Assembly: GCF_017942085.1 (NCBI RefSeq)
Contig: NZ_JAGKSP010000001.1
Coordinates: 1-64,000 of the forward strand
Origin: Paenibacillus lignilyticus
GTDB taxonomy: Bacteria; Bacillota; Bacilli; Paenibacillales; Paenibacillaceae
Reading direction: 5' to 3'
DNA length: 64,000 bases
Shown one piece after another: positions 34,825-45,053 of this stretch (position 1 is its first letter; each line of letters opens with the position of its first letter). The notes under the pieces were generated by a model, which had not been told where the DNA came from, did not search any database, and was given only the letters and a program-made list of their open reading frames with translations. A program made the translations under genes and the position numbers.

Positions 34825-36315
34825 TTATCGAACTCGCTTCAAACGAGCAATGAAAAACCCGTCGCTGCCAAACTGCTGCGGCAGCAGCTGAACCATGCCA
34901 CTAAAGCTTTCATCTATAACTTGACCTTCTTTAAGCGGCTGCAGAATGTGGGAAGACCAATCCGCATCGAGTTTATACGCAGGCTGATTCGCGAGAAACT
35001 TCTCGATTTGCCCTTCGTTCTCTTCCCGTTCTATCGTGCACGTACTGTACACGAGCGTACCGCCCGGCTTTACGAGCTTGGCCGCTACCCGAAGCAGATC
35101 CGTCTGCAAATCAGCAATCGCGTGAACATCCGCTTCGCTCTTCGTCCATTTGATTTCCGGCTTGCGTCTGATAACACCGAAGCCGGAGCATGGCGCATCC
35201 AGCAATACCAGATCGAAGCTTTGCGGCTCGAAGCGTGAAGCAAGCTCCAAAGCATCGCCGGTAATCGCTTCTACTGCGTTCAGTCCGAGGCGCGCGGCTT
35301 GCTCTTCAATGAGCTGCTTCTTGTGCGGATGAACGTCGTTTGCGAATACGTGTCCGCGATCCTCCATCAGCTCCGCCAGATGCGTCGTCTTGCCTCCGGG
35401 GGCCGCGCAGCAATCCAGCACTTTCATGCCCGGCGCCGGCGCGCACACTTCAGCAACAAGCATCGAGCTCTCGTCTTGGAGTGTCCAGAGTCCGGATTGA
35501 TAACCCTCTGACTGAGCAAGGTTTCCGCCACCGTTAACGATGACCGCCGCATCAGAGAGCTTCGATGCAACTGCGTCGTAACCATTGTCCGTGAGAAGGC
35601 TAATCGCTTTGTCACGAGATAAGCGCAATGGATTCACGCGCAAGCTGCTGTGAGGCGGTTCATTGCCGGATGCGCAAATTTGCTCCGCTACAGTCTCGCC
35701 ATAGCTGTCGATCCAGCGTTTGACGAGCCAATCCGGATATGAATGCGTAATGCCGATCCGTTTGACCGGATTCGCATTTTCAATCGGCTCTTTCAGCTCG
35801 GACAAGCTGCGCTCCAAATTGCGGAGCACGCCATTGACCATGCCCGATATCCCGCTATGGCCGCGCCGCTTTGCAATGGTAACCGCTTCGTTCACGGCAG
35901 CATGCGCCGGTATCCGATCAAGCAGGAGCAATTGGTATGCACTCATGCGAAGCAATACGAGCACCCAAGGTGTCAGCTTGTTGAATCCTTTCGTTACAAG
36001 GATGTTCAGCCTGTCATCGAGCAGACGCTGATGCTGGATGGTGCCGTAAACCAGCTCCGTTGCCAGCCCGGCATCTTGCCGCGAAAGCTGAGCGTCCTGA
36101 AGCGCGCGATTGAGCTGCAAGTTGCTGTACGCTCCGGCTTCTGCCACCTTGACAAGCGTATCAAGCGCAACCTCGCGCGCCGTTTTACGTCTTGGCTGCT
36201 GTTGTTTCTGCTGTTTCACGCCATTAGCTGCGCCGTTTGGTTTCTTGCCGTTCCGACCTTGCCCGGTTGCGACGCCTCCGGATCCTTTACCGCGATTGTT
36301 CGGTCCGCTGCTCAT
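34825..36315 (-). CDS. rsmB: 16S rRNA m5C967 methyltransferase
   Basis: 496 aa. A very basic, Gln/Asn-rich N-terminal tail (about 1-45), then a NusB-like RNA-binding domain (about 47-170: LDTLVKVAEAGAYSNLQLNR), then the Rossmann methyltransferase with the SAM motif VLDCCAAPGGKTTHLAE, the catalytic DAPCSGFGVIRRKPE (Cys in PCS) and VYSTCTIEREENE. It overlaps fmt by 4 bases (ATGA), so it is translationally coupled in the priA-def-fmt-rsmB run. Confidence 0.96.
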   Translation of the reverse strand: MSSGPNNRGKGSGGVATGQGRNGKKPNGAANGVKQQKQQQPRRKTAREVALDTLVKVAEAGAYSNLQLNRALQDAQLSRQDAGLATELVYGTIQHQRLLDDRLNILVTKGFNKLTPWVLVLLRMSAYQLLLLDRIPAHAAVNEAVTIAKRRGHSGISGMVNGVLRNLERSLSELKEPIENANPVKRIGITHSYPDWLVKRWIDSYGETVAEQICASGNEPPHSSLRVNPLRLSRDKAISLLTDNGYDAVASKLSDAAVIVNGGGNLAQSEGYQSGLWTLQDESSMLVAEVCAPAPGMKVLDCCAAPGGKTTHLAELMEDRGHVFANDVHPHKKQLIEEQAARLGLNAVEAITGDALELASRFEPQSFDLVLLDAPCSGFGVIRRKPEIKWTKSEADVHAIADLQTDLLRVAAKLVKPGGTLVYSTCTIEREENEGQIEKFLANQPAYKLDADWSSHILQPLKEGQVIDESFSGMVQLLPQQFGSDGFFIARLKRVR

Positions 36316-37256
36316 GCTTCGCCACCGCCGAACACAGTGCCTGCTTCAAGCCTTGCACCTTTCAGCCATTCCACGGCATCCATCGCTTTCTTCCCGGCAG
36401 GTTGAATATTCGTCAAAAGCAGTGATCCTTTGCCTGTTTGGACAAGGATACCTTCATCGGACAGGTTCGTTACCGTGCCGGGCGCTGCTGCAGCATGGCT
36501 GCGATCGACTGCTCGGCAGCCCCACACCTTGAACGGCTCTCCATTCCACATCGTGAAACCGCCTGCCATCGGGGAAAGTCCGCGAACCTGATTATAAATC
36601 TGACCTGCCTCTCGGCTCCAGTCGATCCGTTCATCCTCCCGTGACAGATTTGGCGCATATGTAGCTTCATCATGATTTTGTACGATTCGATTCGCCGTTC
36701 CGGCCTCGATAGCCGGCAATGTTTCGGCCAGCAGCTTCGCGCCGGCTGCCGTTAACTTCTCGAACAGCGTGCCTGAAGTATCATCGTCCGCTATCGGAAC
36801 TTCAACTACGCTGATCATGTCGCCGGTATCCAATCCTTCTGCCATATACATAATGGTCACGCCGGTCACGCGCTCGCCATTGATAATGGAGCGCTGGATC
36901 GGAGCGCCGCCGCGATAACGCGGAAGCAAGGAGCCGTGAACATTAATGCAGCCAAGACGCGGTACTTCCAACACGGCTTTCGGCAGAATTTGTCCGTATG
37001 CCGCGGTAACGATGAGATCCGGCTGCAGCTCGGCAATTTGCTGCACGGTATCGGATCCGCGCAGACGTTCCGGCTGTGCGACAGGCAGGCCGCGAAGAAG
37101 AGCCGCTTCCTTAACCGGAGGCGGCGTCAACGTTTTTTTGCGGCCTTTCGGGCGATCAGGCTGTGTGACCACCAGCTCTACGGTATGTCCTGCGGCAAGA
37201 ATAGCCTCTAAAGATGGAACGGCAAATTCAGGCGTTCCCATAAATACGATTCGCAT
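36312..37256 (-). CDS. fmt: Methionyl-tRNA formyltransferase
   Basis: Formylates initiator Met-tRNA with 10-formyl-THF. Key parts: GTPEFAVPSL start, NVHGSLLPRYRGGAPIQRSI (catalytic Asn/His), MAEGLDTGDMI, and the C-terminal OB-like domain (APNLSREDERIDW onward). 314 aa. Its ATG lies directly after the def stop. Confidence 0.97.
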   Translation of the reverse strand: MRIVFMGTPEFAVPSLEAILAAGHTVELVVTQPDRPKGRKKTLTPPPVKEAALLRGLPVAQPERLRGSDTVQQIAELQPDLIVTAAYGQILPKAVLEVPRLGCINVHGSLLPRYRGGAPIQRSIINGERVTGVTIMYMAEGLDTGDMISVVEVPIADDDTSGTLFEKLTAAGAKLLAETLPAIEAGTANRIVQNHDEATYAPNLSREDERIDWSREAGQIYNQVRGLSPMAGGFTMWNGEPFKVWGCRAVDRSHAAAAPGTVTNLSDEGILVQTGKGSLLLTNIQPAGKKAMDAVEWLKGARLEAGTVFGGGEA

Positions 37257-37745
37257 CTATTCACTCTCATTTCGGGGAGGACGGCTCGCCGTATCGTAGA
37301 TCGAAACCGCAATATCCGTAAACAATACGCCATTTAAATGGTCGACCTCATGCTGAAAAGCGCGCGCCAAAAAATCAGTCGCTTCCATCTCAAACGTTAC
37401 GCCGTTGCGGTCCTGCCCTCTTAGTTTAATGCGCTGGGCGCGGTTAACGTCACCGCTGATTTTGGCAATGCTGAGGCAGCCCTCCGGTCCAAGCTGTTCT
37501 CCCTCGGACTCGATGATCTCCGGGTTGACCATTTCAATTAAGCCGTGATCATCCCCAACATCAACAACGATTACGCGTTTGGAGATGCCTACCTGCGGTG
37601 CAGCCAGACCTACCCCGTCCGCGTCGTACATCGTCTCCGCCATATCGCGAAGCAATTTATGCAAATTCGCATTAAATTTGGTCACCACTACCGCGCGCTC
37701 GCGCAATACCGGATCGGGATCTTGAACAATCAGTCGAATAGCCAA
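37257..37745 (-). CDS. def: Peptide deformylase
   Basis: Removes the formyl group from new proteins. Three motifs: GVGLAAPQVG (motif 1), EGCLSI (motif 2, metal Cys) and QHEVDHLNGVLF (HExxH, motif 3). 162 aa, the short type I form. The start is TTG (37745) with AGGAGG 10 bases before it. It is 29 bases downstream of priA. Confidence 0.97.
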   Translation of the reverse strand: MAIRLIVQDPDPVLRERAVVVTKFNANLHKLLRDMAETMYDADGVGLAAPQVGISKRVIVVDVGDDHGLIEMVNPEIIESEGEQLGPEGCLSIAKISGDVNRAQRIKLRGQDRNGVTFEMEATDFLARAFQHEVDHLNGVLFTDIAVSIYDTASRPPRNESE

Positions 37746-37774
37746 TCTTATGACCTCCTATTATAAAATTCTAC

Positions 37775-40312
37775 TTATAATATCACTTGCGGATCTACAT
37801 CAACGCTGATCTGTACCGGCGGTTGACCCTGCGGTCCCGATATCATGCTGATCGCCTGCTTCAACAGGTCGATGGCCCCGACGTTTCCACGATATTTTAT
37901 CATACATTGAAAACGATAGCGATCTTTCATGCGCGGAATGGGAGATGCCACCGGCCCCAAAATATCAATAAAACGGCTGCCGTCGCTATCGATCCAGCCT
38001 TTCACGCCGGACTCATAGGCCAGCTGTCGCAGCGTGGATGCGAGTTTATCGCCTGCCGTAATGAGAAGGGTCAGCTGTTCATCCGATAAGGTCACTACAA
38101 TAAGCCTGCAAAATGGCGGATACGACATGAAGCGACGATGCTTCAGCTCCTCTTGCACGAATGCGGCATAATCATGATGCTGGGCAGAAACGATCGCATA
38201 ATGCTCCGGATTGTACGTCTGCACGATAACTTCGCCAAGCAGTTCATGCCGCCCGGCCCGGCCCGCAACCTGCGTCAGCAGCTGGAACGTTTTCTCCGCG
38301 GCGCGGAAATCAGGCAAGTGCAGCGATGTATCTGCGGCAATAACGCCTACTAAAGTAACGTATGGAAAATCAAGCCCCTTGGCTACCATCTGAGTGCCGA
38401 GCAGCACATCTGCTTTGCGCTCGCCAAACATGGTCAGCCATTTCTCATGGGAGCCTTTCTCGGTCGTCGTATCCACATCCATCCGGATGACGCGAATGCC
38501 GGGAAACAGCTTGGCCAGCTCCTCTTCCACCCGCTGCGTGCCCGTTCCGAAGAAACGTATATGCTCGCTTTCGCAAGTCGGGCATTTCTCAGGCGCCTGT
38601 TCGGCATGACCGCAATAGTGACAGCGCATCACGCGCGACTTCTGATGGAAGGTGAGCGAAATGTCGCAATGCGGGCATTGCGCCGTATAACCGCATGAGC
38701 GGCACATAACAAAGGTCGAATAACCTCTGCGGTTGAGTAGCAGCACCGACTGTTCGCCTTTCTCCAAGCGATCGAGCAGCGCCTCATGGAGCTGCCGGCT
38801 GAACATGGAGCGATTCCCTGCTTTGAGCTCGTCTCGCATATCAATCAGATGAACCTTGGGCATAGGCCGATTGCCGACCCGGTGAGGCATCGGCAGAAGT
38901 GCGGCTCCGCCTGATGATTTAGCACTATCATCTGACACGGAGAAAGCCGAAGCCGCCGATAGTATTCTTGAAGCAGCAGCGAAGCTTTCCAATGAAGGGG
39001 TTGCAGATCCCAGTACAACCGCAGCACCGTGCTGCCTGGCACGTCTTACCGCAACGTCTCGCGCATGATACTTCGGACTTTCCTCTTGCTTATAGGAAGA
39101 CTCATGTTCTTCGTCAATGATAATTAAGCCTACTCGCTGGAACGGAGCGAATACGGCCGATCTCGCACCGACCGCAACTTGTGCGCGGCCTTCGCGAATT
39201 TTCCGCCATTCATCGTAACGCTCCCCGTTAGAAAGGCGGCTATGTAAGACGGCAACCGAATCGCCGAAACGGCCTTTGAAGCGCTCCACCATCTGCGGTG
39301 TGAGGGCAATTTCCGGCACGAGCACGATTGCTTGCCGTTCATATTGCAAGCAGCGCTCGATCGTTTGCAAATACACTTCTGTTTTGCCGCTGCCTGTTAC
39401 ACCATGGAGCAGAAATACGCGCGACGCCTCCGCATCCAGCGCTTCCGCGATTTCTTCATAAACGGCCTGCTGGCCTTCCGTTAACGGAAGCGGCTCGGTA
39501 CGTTTGAAATTGCGCCCTGCGTACGGATCGCGCTGCGTCTCGACTTCCCGCAGCGTAATCAAGCCTTTATCCGCAACTGCGCGAATGGTGCCGGATGTCG
39601 TGGACAGCGTCTCTACCAGCGCTGACATCGTAATCGGTTCGCGGTTTTCCAGCATGTAGCGAAGCACCTCTTGCTGTTTGGCAGCACGGGCAGAGTAATT
39701 CGCTAACGCTTCTTGAGCCAATGCTTCATTATCCGGTGGATATACCGTCAGCACTTTACGTACGGACAACCGATCCTTAATCGAAACCTGCTCCGTCAAA
39801 ATCCCCAGTTTAATCGCCTGCTTGATAGCGGCTGCGTCATCCGGGAAACGTTCCTGCAGCGCTGCCATGCGAACCGGTCCGCCGCTGGCACGAATAAACG
39901 CAAGCCATGGAGCATCGCCTTCACCCGCATGAAGCCAAGAATAATCCTGTTCTTCCTCCGAAATCGTCACGACGGAGTCGGCTTTCCCTTTGAGCGCTGC
40001 AGGAATCATCACTTGAAGGGCGGTGGTAAGCGCGCAGAAATACTTCTCGCTAATCCATTGCGCCAGCTCGACTAAGTCAGGTGATAAAGGCGGGACGTGG
40101 TCTAATAGCTCGGCAATCGGCTTTAGCTTGCTTACGTCGACATCCGCGTAATCAGCGAGCCCAATTACGAAACCTTGCAATACGCGTCCTCCGAATGGGA
40201 CACCTACCCGGCTGCCAATCTCCACCCAACCAATCAGACCAGCGGGTATCGTATAGTCAAAAGGCCGATCCGTCGCGCGGCTCGGCACATCTACGATGAC
40301 TTTGGCAATCAT
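37775..40312 (-). CDS. priA: Primosomal protein N' (PriA helicase)
   Basis: Restart helicase. N-terminal 3'-OH-binding domain (about 1-110), winged helix, then helicase lobes: GVTGSGKTEVYLQ (Walker A), IIDEEHESSYKQEE (DEEH) and RAGRHELLGEVIVQTYNP. Between the lobes is the zinc region, with the eight cysteines in CRSCGYTAQCPHCDIS and CHYCGHAEQAPEKCPTC. 845 aa is slightly long: an insert rich in Ala/Ser lies near residue 440-480. It overlaps coaBC by 4 bases. Confidence 0.96.
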   Translation of the reverse strand: MIAKVIVDVPSRATDRPFDYTIPAGLIGWVEIGSRVGVPFGGRVLQGFVIGLADYADVDVSKLKPIAELLDHVPPLSPDLVELAQWISEKYFCALTTALQVMIPAALKGKADSVVTISEEEQDYSWLHAGEGDAPWLAFIRASGGPVRMAALQERFPDDAAAIKQAIKLGILTEQVSIKDRLSVRKVLTVYPPDNEALAQEALANYSARAAKQQEVLRYMLENREPITMSALVETLSTTSGTIRAVADKGLITLREVETQRDPYAGRNFKRTEPLPLTEGQQAVYEEIAEALDAEASRVFLLHGVTGSGKTEVYLQTIERCLQYERQAIVLVPEIALTPQMVERFKGRFGDSVAVLHSRLSNGERYDEWRKIREGRAQVAVGARSAVFAPFQRVGLIIIDEEHESSYKQEESPKYHARDVAVRRARQHGAAVVLGSATPSLESFAAASRILSAASAFSVSDDSAKSSGGAALLPMPHRVGNRPMPKVHLIDMRDELKAGNRSMFSRQLHEALLDRLEKGEQSVLLLNRRGYSTFVMCRSCGYTAQCPHCDISLTFHQKSRVMRCHYCGHAEQAPEKCPTCESEHIRFFGTGTQRVEEELAKLFPGIRVIRMDVDTTTEKGSHEKWLTMFGERKADVLLGTQMVAKGLDFPYVTLVGVIAADTSLHLPDFRAAEKTFQLLTQVAGRAGRHELLGEVIVQTYNPEHYAIVSAQHHDYAAFVQEELKHRRFMSYPPFCRLIVVTLSDEQLTLLITAGDKLASTLRQLAYESGVKGWIDSDGSRFIDILGPVASPIPRMKDRYRFQCMIKYRGNVGAIDLLKQAISMISGPQGQPPVQISVDVDPQVIL

Positions 40313-41535
40313 TCAGCGGCCCCCTTGGCCGCTGCAGCCTTGGCTTGCATCCGCTGTGTAATGATGCTCATCAAACGGTCGGCCACTTCACGTTTGCGAA
40401 GCATCGGCATCGCTTCCAGAAGTCCTTCCTCACCGAACAGCTGCACAATATTCGTATCCACATTGAAGCCTGCGCCTTCTTGCGATACATCGTTTGCAAC
40501 GATGAGATCGCAATGCTTGCGAACCAGCTTATCCATCGCATAATGCGCCACTTGTTCGGTCTCGGCCGCAAAGCCAACCAGAAATTGATGTTTCTTCTTC
40601 TCGCCAAGCGTCTTTAGGATGTCCGTCGTCCGCTCCAGCTCGATGACGAGCTTCTCTTCGCTTTTCTTGATTTTGTGATTCGCCCGTGCAACCGGCCGAT
40701 AATCCGCGACTGCCGCTGCTTTAATGACCAAATCAGCTGAATCATATCGCTCCAGCACAGCCTGCAGCATCTGCTCCGCCGATTCAACGTGGACGATGTT
40801 CACGCCTTGTATGGGCTCCGCGCTTGTACGAGCTGCGATTAGCGTGACATTCGCTCCGCGATTCGCTGCCGCTTCCGCAAGAGCAAAGCCCATTTTCCCG
40901 GAGGAGTCATTGGTCAAGAAGCGCACCGGATCCAGACGCTCCACGGTTCCGCCCGCCGTAACGATGACTTGCTTGCCGGCTAAATCTTGGCTCTGCTCGA
41001 ACCACTGCTTAACAGCCTGTACGATATCTTCCGGCTCCGCAAGACGACCCTTGCCAACATAGCCGCACGCAAGCAAACCTGTTCCCGGCTCCACGAAGCG
41101 TGCCCCGCGTTCCGCGAGCAGCGCCATATTATGAGCGACAGCAGGATGATCGTACATATGGACGTTCATAGCGGGTGCGATAAGAATCGGCGCTGTCGTT
41201 GCCAGAAGCGTCGTACTCAGCATATCATCGCCGATGCCATGCGCCATTTTCGCCAATACGTTGGCTGTAGCCGGCGCGATCACGACCAAATCCGCACTGT
41301 CCGCCACGTTGATGTGCGCGACAACCGATGGATCGAATTCGTCAAAGGTATCCGTATATACGGTATGCCGCGACAAGGTTTGAAGCGTAAGCGGCGCAAT
41401 GAACTTCGTTGCCGATTCCGTCATGATGACTCGCACATTCGCACCCGTTTGCACCAACCTGCTGCACACGGTCGCCGCTTTGTAGGCCGCGATTCCGCCG
41501 GAGATGCCAAGTACAATTGTTTTCCCTTTCAGCAC
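40309..41535 (-). CDS. coaBC: Bifunctional phosphopantothenoylcysteine synthetase/decarboxylase
   Basis: Two steps of CoA synthesis. The N-terminal CoaC flavoprotein (1 to about 185) has GISGGIAAYKAATV, the catalytic His in PAMNVHMYDHPAV and Cys in ACGYVGKGRLAEPEDI. The C-terminal CoaB domain (about 190-395) has VTAGGTVERLDPVRFLTNDS and the lysine-containing HKIKKSEEKLV. 408 aa. Start codon GTG (41535) with GAGGAG 9 bases upstream. Confidence 0.96.
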   Translation of the reverse strand: MLKGKTIVLGISGGIAAYKAATVCSRLVQTGANVRVIMTESATKFIAPLTLQTLSRHTVYTDTFDEFDPSVVAHINVADSADLVVIAPATANVLAKMAHGIGDDMLSTTLLATTAPILIAPAMNVHMYDHPAVAHNMALLAERGARFVEPGTGLLACGYVGKGRLAEPEDIVQAVKQWFEQSQDLAGKQVIVTAGGTVERLDPVRFLTNDSSGKMGFALAEAAANRGANVTLIAARTSAEPIQGVNIVHVESAEQMLQAVLERYDSADLVIKAAAVADYRPVARANHKIKKSEEKLVIELERTTDILKTLGEKKKHQFLVGFAAETEQVAHYAMDKLVRKHCDLIVANDVSQEGAGFNVDTNIVQLFGEEGLLEAMPMLRKREVADRLMSIITQRMQAKAAAAKGAAE

Positions 41536-41639
41536 CTATGATCACTCCTCTTACGCTGTAGCATCATGGATTGATAAATCCGAAAATGTTAAAAAAATAA
41601 CAACCGCAAGGGTTGTTATCGTTGTTCTTCATCAATTTC

Positions 41640-41849
41640 TTAGTCTTTCTTGTTCAGCGTGCTCTCTACCACAAGAATATCTTGGTAGATTTCTTCGAGG
41701 GCAATACCCACGTACTTATGGGATCTTGGGGAACGAATTTCTGTTTTGCTTCCGTCACGAAGCATTCTTGCACGACGCGATGCTGCGACAACCAAGGAAT
41801 ACTTGCTGTCGACCTTCTTCATCATTTCATCAATAGATGGATATAACAA
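41640..41849 (-). CDS. rpoZ: RNA polymerase omega subunit
   Basis: 69 aa, start MLYPSIDEMMKKVDSKYSLV and the SRRARML segment typical of Firmicute omega. The start codon is TTG (41849), preceded by GAGGTGAAGG. It sits between gmk and coaBC, the conserved order. Confidence 0.95.
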   Translation of the reverse strand: MLYPSIDEMMKKVDSKYSLVVAASRRARMLRDGSKTEIRSPRSHKYVGIALEEIYQDILVVESTLNKKD

Positions 41850-41870
41850 CGTTCCTTCACCTCACTCATG

Positions 41871-42488
41871 CTAGGCTTTCTCGGAAGCTTCCTTCACTTC
41901 CCCAAGCTCTGCGATAAATCGGTCACGCCGGCAATGCTCTGCTACGATGATGCTCTGTATGCGATGACACGCAGCGTCAATCTGATCATTCACGACTGCA
42001 TAATCGTAATAATGAATAAGATTCATTTCTTCCACCGCTACGTTCATGCGATGGTCAATAATATCGGCATTCTCTGTTCCGCGTCCGGTAATGCGCTGTT
42101 TAAGGACATCAAGAGAAGGCGGCACCAAGAAAATAAAGACACCTTGCGGAAACTTCTCTTTTACTTTTAACGCGCCTTGCACTTCAATTTCAAGAATGAT
42201 ATCTTTGCCCGAAGCAAGCGTACGCTCAACAAAATCACGCGGCGTGCCGTAGTAATTACCGACATATTCCGCATACTCCAGAAGCGCATCCTTCGCGATC
42301 ATATCTTGGAACTGTTCTCTTGATTTAAAAAAATAATTAATGCCGTCGATCTCACCTTGACGGGGTGAGCGTGTGGTTGCCGAAACGGAATAAATAAGGT
42401 CACTCTGCTTATGCCGAAGTTCGGAACAAACCGTTCCCTTGCCGACGCCCGATGGGCCGGATAATACAATTAACAATCCTCTGTTCAT
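41871..42488 (-). CDS. gmk: Guanylate kinase
   Basis: Makes GDP from GMP. P-loop [11 protein letters not shown] at residues 9-19, the GMP-binding TTRSPRQGE and YGTPRDFVE segments, and the lid region [13 protein letters not shown]. The ATG at 42488 has GGGGAG 4 bases upstream, giving 205 aa; five extra codons upstream are not needed. It follows remA closely. Confidence 0.97.
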   Translation of the reverse strand: MNRGLLIVLSGPSGVGKGTVCSELRHKQSDLIYSVSATTRSPRQGEIDGINYFFKSREQFQDMIAKDALLEYAEYVGNYYGTPRDFVERTLASGKDIILEIEVQGALKVKEKFPQGVFIFLVPPSLDVLKQRITGRGTENADIIDHRMNVAVEEMNLIHYYDYAVVNDQIDAACHRIQSIIVAEHCRRDRFIAELGEVKEASEKA

Positions 42489-42502
42489 AATACTCCCCGT
42501 CA

Positions 42503-42763
42503 CTATTCGTCGTGATCGTCATCCTTAGTCGACAACCGATGAGCAACCGTCTCCGGTTGTACGGCCGAAAGAATAACGTGATCGCTGTCCGTAATAATAA
42601 CAGCGCGTGTGCGGCGTCCATATGTAGCATCAATAAGCATATGACGGTCGCGAGCTTCTTGGATAATCCGTTTAATCGGCGCCGATTCCGGACTTACAAT
42701 CGAGATGATTCGATTGGCGGAAACGATATTTCCGAAACCGATATTAATGAGCTTAATGGCCAT
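42503..42763 (-). CDS. remA: Extracellular matrix regulator RemA (DUF370)
   Basis: 86 aa. Start [20 protein letters not shown], then [11 protein letters not shown] and [22 protein letters not shown], all characteristic of RemA. In Bacillus it is a DNA-binding activator of biofilm-matrix and osmoprotection operons and forms ring-shaped assemblies. GGAGGGG precedes the ATG at 42763. Upstream, a YicC-family gene usually present in this block is absent, replaced by a 410-bp gap. Confidence 0.96.
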   Translation of the reverse strand: MAIKLINIGFGNIVSANRIISIVSPESAPIKRIIQEARDRHMLIDATYGRRTRAVIITDSDHVILSAVQPETVAHRLSTKDDDHDE

Positions 42764-43174
42764 TTCTGTTCCCCTCCGGTATCTCCCGTGCATGATCATG
42801 CAATTAAACACGATGTATAGATAAGCGCAAGAATGATGGAGTCGAATCTTCTGCCGGAACCTAAAAGTTTGATGACAGAATATTGCATTATTCTTGACGA
42901 AAAATGTCCGGAGCATACGTTCGGCCAGCCGATTGCTTACAAGTGATGAAGCGATAGTCAGGTCCCCTATTCTATCGCATCCGAAGCGGCATGGCAAGTG
43001 CATCCAAGGACTATTCTAATTCATTTTTACAATACGAACAAGTGTTATTGCATAAACACAAGAAGAAACGGCTGGCGCCGTCCATAAACGATGCAGCAAG
43101 TTTCTTCTTGGAGTCCATTCAGCGCCGTTTCGGATAGGTCGGGATCCGGTCTGAAATATGGAGAAAAAACGGGC
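42764..43174. other. Gene-free region upstream of remA
   Basis: No gene supported. It should hold the remA promoter on the minus strand; a weak candidate is TTGCGC, 16 bases, TTTAAT near 42800-42830. An 11-bp inverted repeat (AAGAAGAAAC at 43060-43069 and GTTTCTTCTT at 43100-43109, loop of 30) encloses a GC-rich core and could act as an extra terminator for the gene at 43175. Confidence 0.5.
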
Positions 43175-43186
43175 TTAACCCGTTTT
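43164..43186 (-). terminator. Terminator overlapping the stop of the MetH/MTHFR fusion gene
   Basis: AAAACGGG pairs with CCCGTTTT around TTAA on the minus strand, followed by TTTTTT. The hairpin includes the last codons and the stop of the gene. Confidence 0.75.
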
Positions 43187-45028
43187 CCCGCTCGTTTTTC
43201 TCCAGACATAGTCTGTCAGTTGCACCGTCATCTCGTAGAACATGAACGGCGTGATCAGATAAATGCCCTTGAAGTATTCCAATGCGGTATCCAGCAATTC
43301 CTCAGCGATTCGTACGCCTTCCGCTCGTCCTTCCTCGCCTTCCAATCCCGCCATCCGTCTGCGAACATCATCGGATAGCTGAATACCGGGTACCTCATTA
43401 TGCAAATATTCCGCGTTACGTCCGCTTGCCAGCGGCATGATGCCGATGAAGATAGGGACGGACAAATGCTTTGTTGCTTCCGCGATGCGGACGATCAGCT
43501 CTTTATCATAAACCGGCTGCGTCATGATGTAATCAGCACCGGAATCGATTTTCTTCTCCAGACGGGCAATCGCCTTGTCCAAATATTTGACGTTCGGATT
43601 GAAGGCTGCGCCCGTGATGAAGTTTGCTTTCTGCTTAAGCGCTTTGCCCGAGAATGCGACACCTTCATTCAGCTGTTTAATCATCCGAATCATTTCGAAG
43701 GAAGTGAGATCGTACACGGAGCTGGAATCCGGCAAATCACCGAAACGAGCCGGGTCGCCGGTCACGGCCAGGACATGATCGATGCCAAGCGCATCAAGCC
43801 CCATCATGTGCGACTGCGTTCCGATCAAGTTGCGATCGCGGCAAGCGATATGCACAAGCGGACGAATGCCGACTTGATGCTGAACGAGCGACGCGAGCGC
43901 GATGTTGCTCATCCGAGTAACTGCCAGCGAGTTGTCTGCCATTGTCACGGCATCCGCTTTGATTTCCTTGAGCGCTCTCGCGCCATCCATAAACTTCTGA
44001 ATGTTGAGGTCCCTCGGCGGATCAAGCTCTACGATTACGGTATGGCGTTCTTGCACCAAATCCACAATCGTTGGTTCCGAAACAGGCTGCTGCTCCGATT
44101 GCAAGGTGATACGTTCCCGTTGAACCGGAAGTTGCTGGGCCTCCGGTTGAACCGGTTGCGGAGTGTATCCTTCCAGCGACTTGGCAATGGCCGCGATATG
44201 CTCCGGCGTTGTACCGCAGCAGCCGCCGATAATCCGAGCACCTCGGTCCGCGAATTTACGGGCCGATTGCGCAAAATATTCCGGCGTCGCCGAAAACATG
44301 TACTTGCCATCCACATAATCCGGAATACCCGCATTCGGAAAAACAGAGAGCGGCAAGACGATGTCGCCGACGATCGAATCAATTGCACGCATAATGCCGT
44401 TCGGGCCGCTTCTGCAGTTGAAGCCTACCACGTCTGCGCCTTCTTGCTTCAATTGGTTGAACGCGATGGCCAGCGGATGACCGTCTTGGGTAACCGCTTC
44501 TTTCTCCACCGCAAATTGGGCGATGACCGGAACGTCCGAGAGTTTGCGAGCGATTCGCAGCGCCAGCAATGCTTCCTCGAGATCGTAGAACGTCTCGAGC
44601 AAAATGCCATCAACGCCGGCATTCAGAAGAGCATCCATTTGCTGATGAAACAGCTGTTCCAGCTGCGTTGTTGCGATGTTCTTGCGTTTACCCGCACGGA
44701 TAGAACCGACGGCTCCGACTACATAGGCATCGCTGCCCACCGCGTCTCTGGCAATCTGAACACCTGCGCGATTGATCGCCTCGACTTCATGATCCAGTCC
44801 ATAATGCGAGAGGCTTGCCAGATTCGCCGAGAACGTATTCGTCTCGATGACACGAGCTCCCGCTTCATAATAACGACGGTGCACATCTGCGATGACCTCC
44901 GGACGCAAGACATTAAATTCTTCGTATGAAACGCCGACAGGGAACCCCATCCCGTAGAGATAGGTTCCCATCGCGCCGTCCCCGGTCAAGATGCGCGCTT
45001 GTAGCGCTTCCCGTAAATCCGGTTTCAT
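43175..45028 (-). CDS. Bifunctional homocysteine S-methyltransferase / methylenetetrahydrofolate reductase (YitJ-like)
   Basis: Two enzymes in one chain. The N-terminal homocysteine S-methyltransferase domain (about 1-290) has the start ILTGDGAMGTYLY and the zinc ligands Cys in VGFNCRSGP and the CysCys pair in IIGGCCGTTPEHI. A linker rich in Gln/Pro (about 295-330) leads to an MTHFR barrel (about 335-600: VIVELDPPRDLN, HIACRDRNLIGTQSHMMG, LAVTGDPARFGD, YIMTQPVYD). It resembles Bacillus YitJ. The ATG at 45028 has AAGGAG 8 bases upstream, giving 617 aa. Downstream of dapF by 25 bases; no SAM riboswitch is seen before dapF, unlike Bacillus yitJ. Confidence 0.93.
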   Translation of the reverse strand: MKPDLREALQARILTGDGAMGTYLYGMGFPVGVSYEEFNVLRPEVIADVHRRYYEAGARVIETNTFSANLASLSHYGLDHEVEAINRAGVQIARDAVGSDAYVVGAVGSIRAGKRKNIATTQLEQLFHQQMDALLNAGVDGILLETFYDLEEALLALRIARKLSDVPVIAQFAVEKEAVTQDGHPLAIAFNQLKQEGADVVGFNCRSGPNGIMRAIDSIVGDIVLPLSVFPNAGIPDYVDGKYMFSATPEYFAQSARKFADRGARIIGGCCGTTPEHIAAIAKSLEGYTPQPVQPEAQQLPVQRERITLQSEQQPVSEPTIVDLVQERHTVIVELDPPRDLNIQKFMDGARALKEIKADAVTMADNSLAVTRMSNIALASLVQHQVGIRPLVHIACRDRNLIGTQSHMMGLDALGIDHVLAVTGDPARFGDLPDSSSVYDLTSFEMIRMIKQLNEGVAFSGKALKQKANFITGAAFNPNVKYLDKAIARLEKKIDSGADYIMTQPVYDKELIVRIAEATKHLSVPIFIGIMPLASGRNAEYLHNEVPGIQLSDDVRRRMAGLEGEEGRAEGVRIAEELLDTALEYFKGIYLITPFMFYEMTVQLTDYVWRKTSGKTG

Positions 45029-45053
45029 TTTCAAAACTCCTTCATTTCAATCC

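Noticed and set aside
43400-44929. 509-codon plus-strand frame opposite the MetH/MTHFR gene
   Set aside because: Antisense shadow of a conserved gene; no family features.
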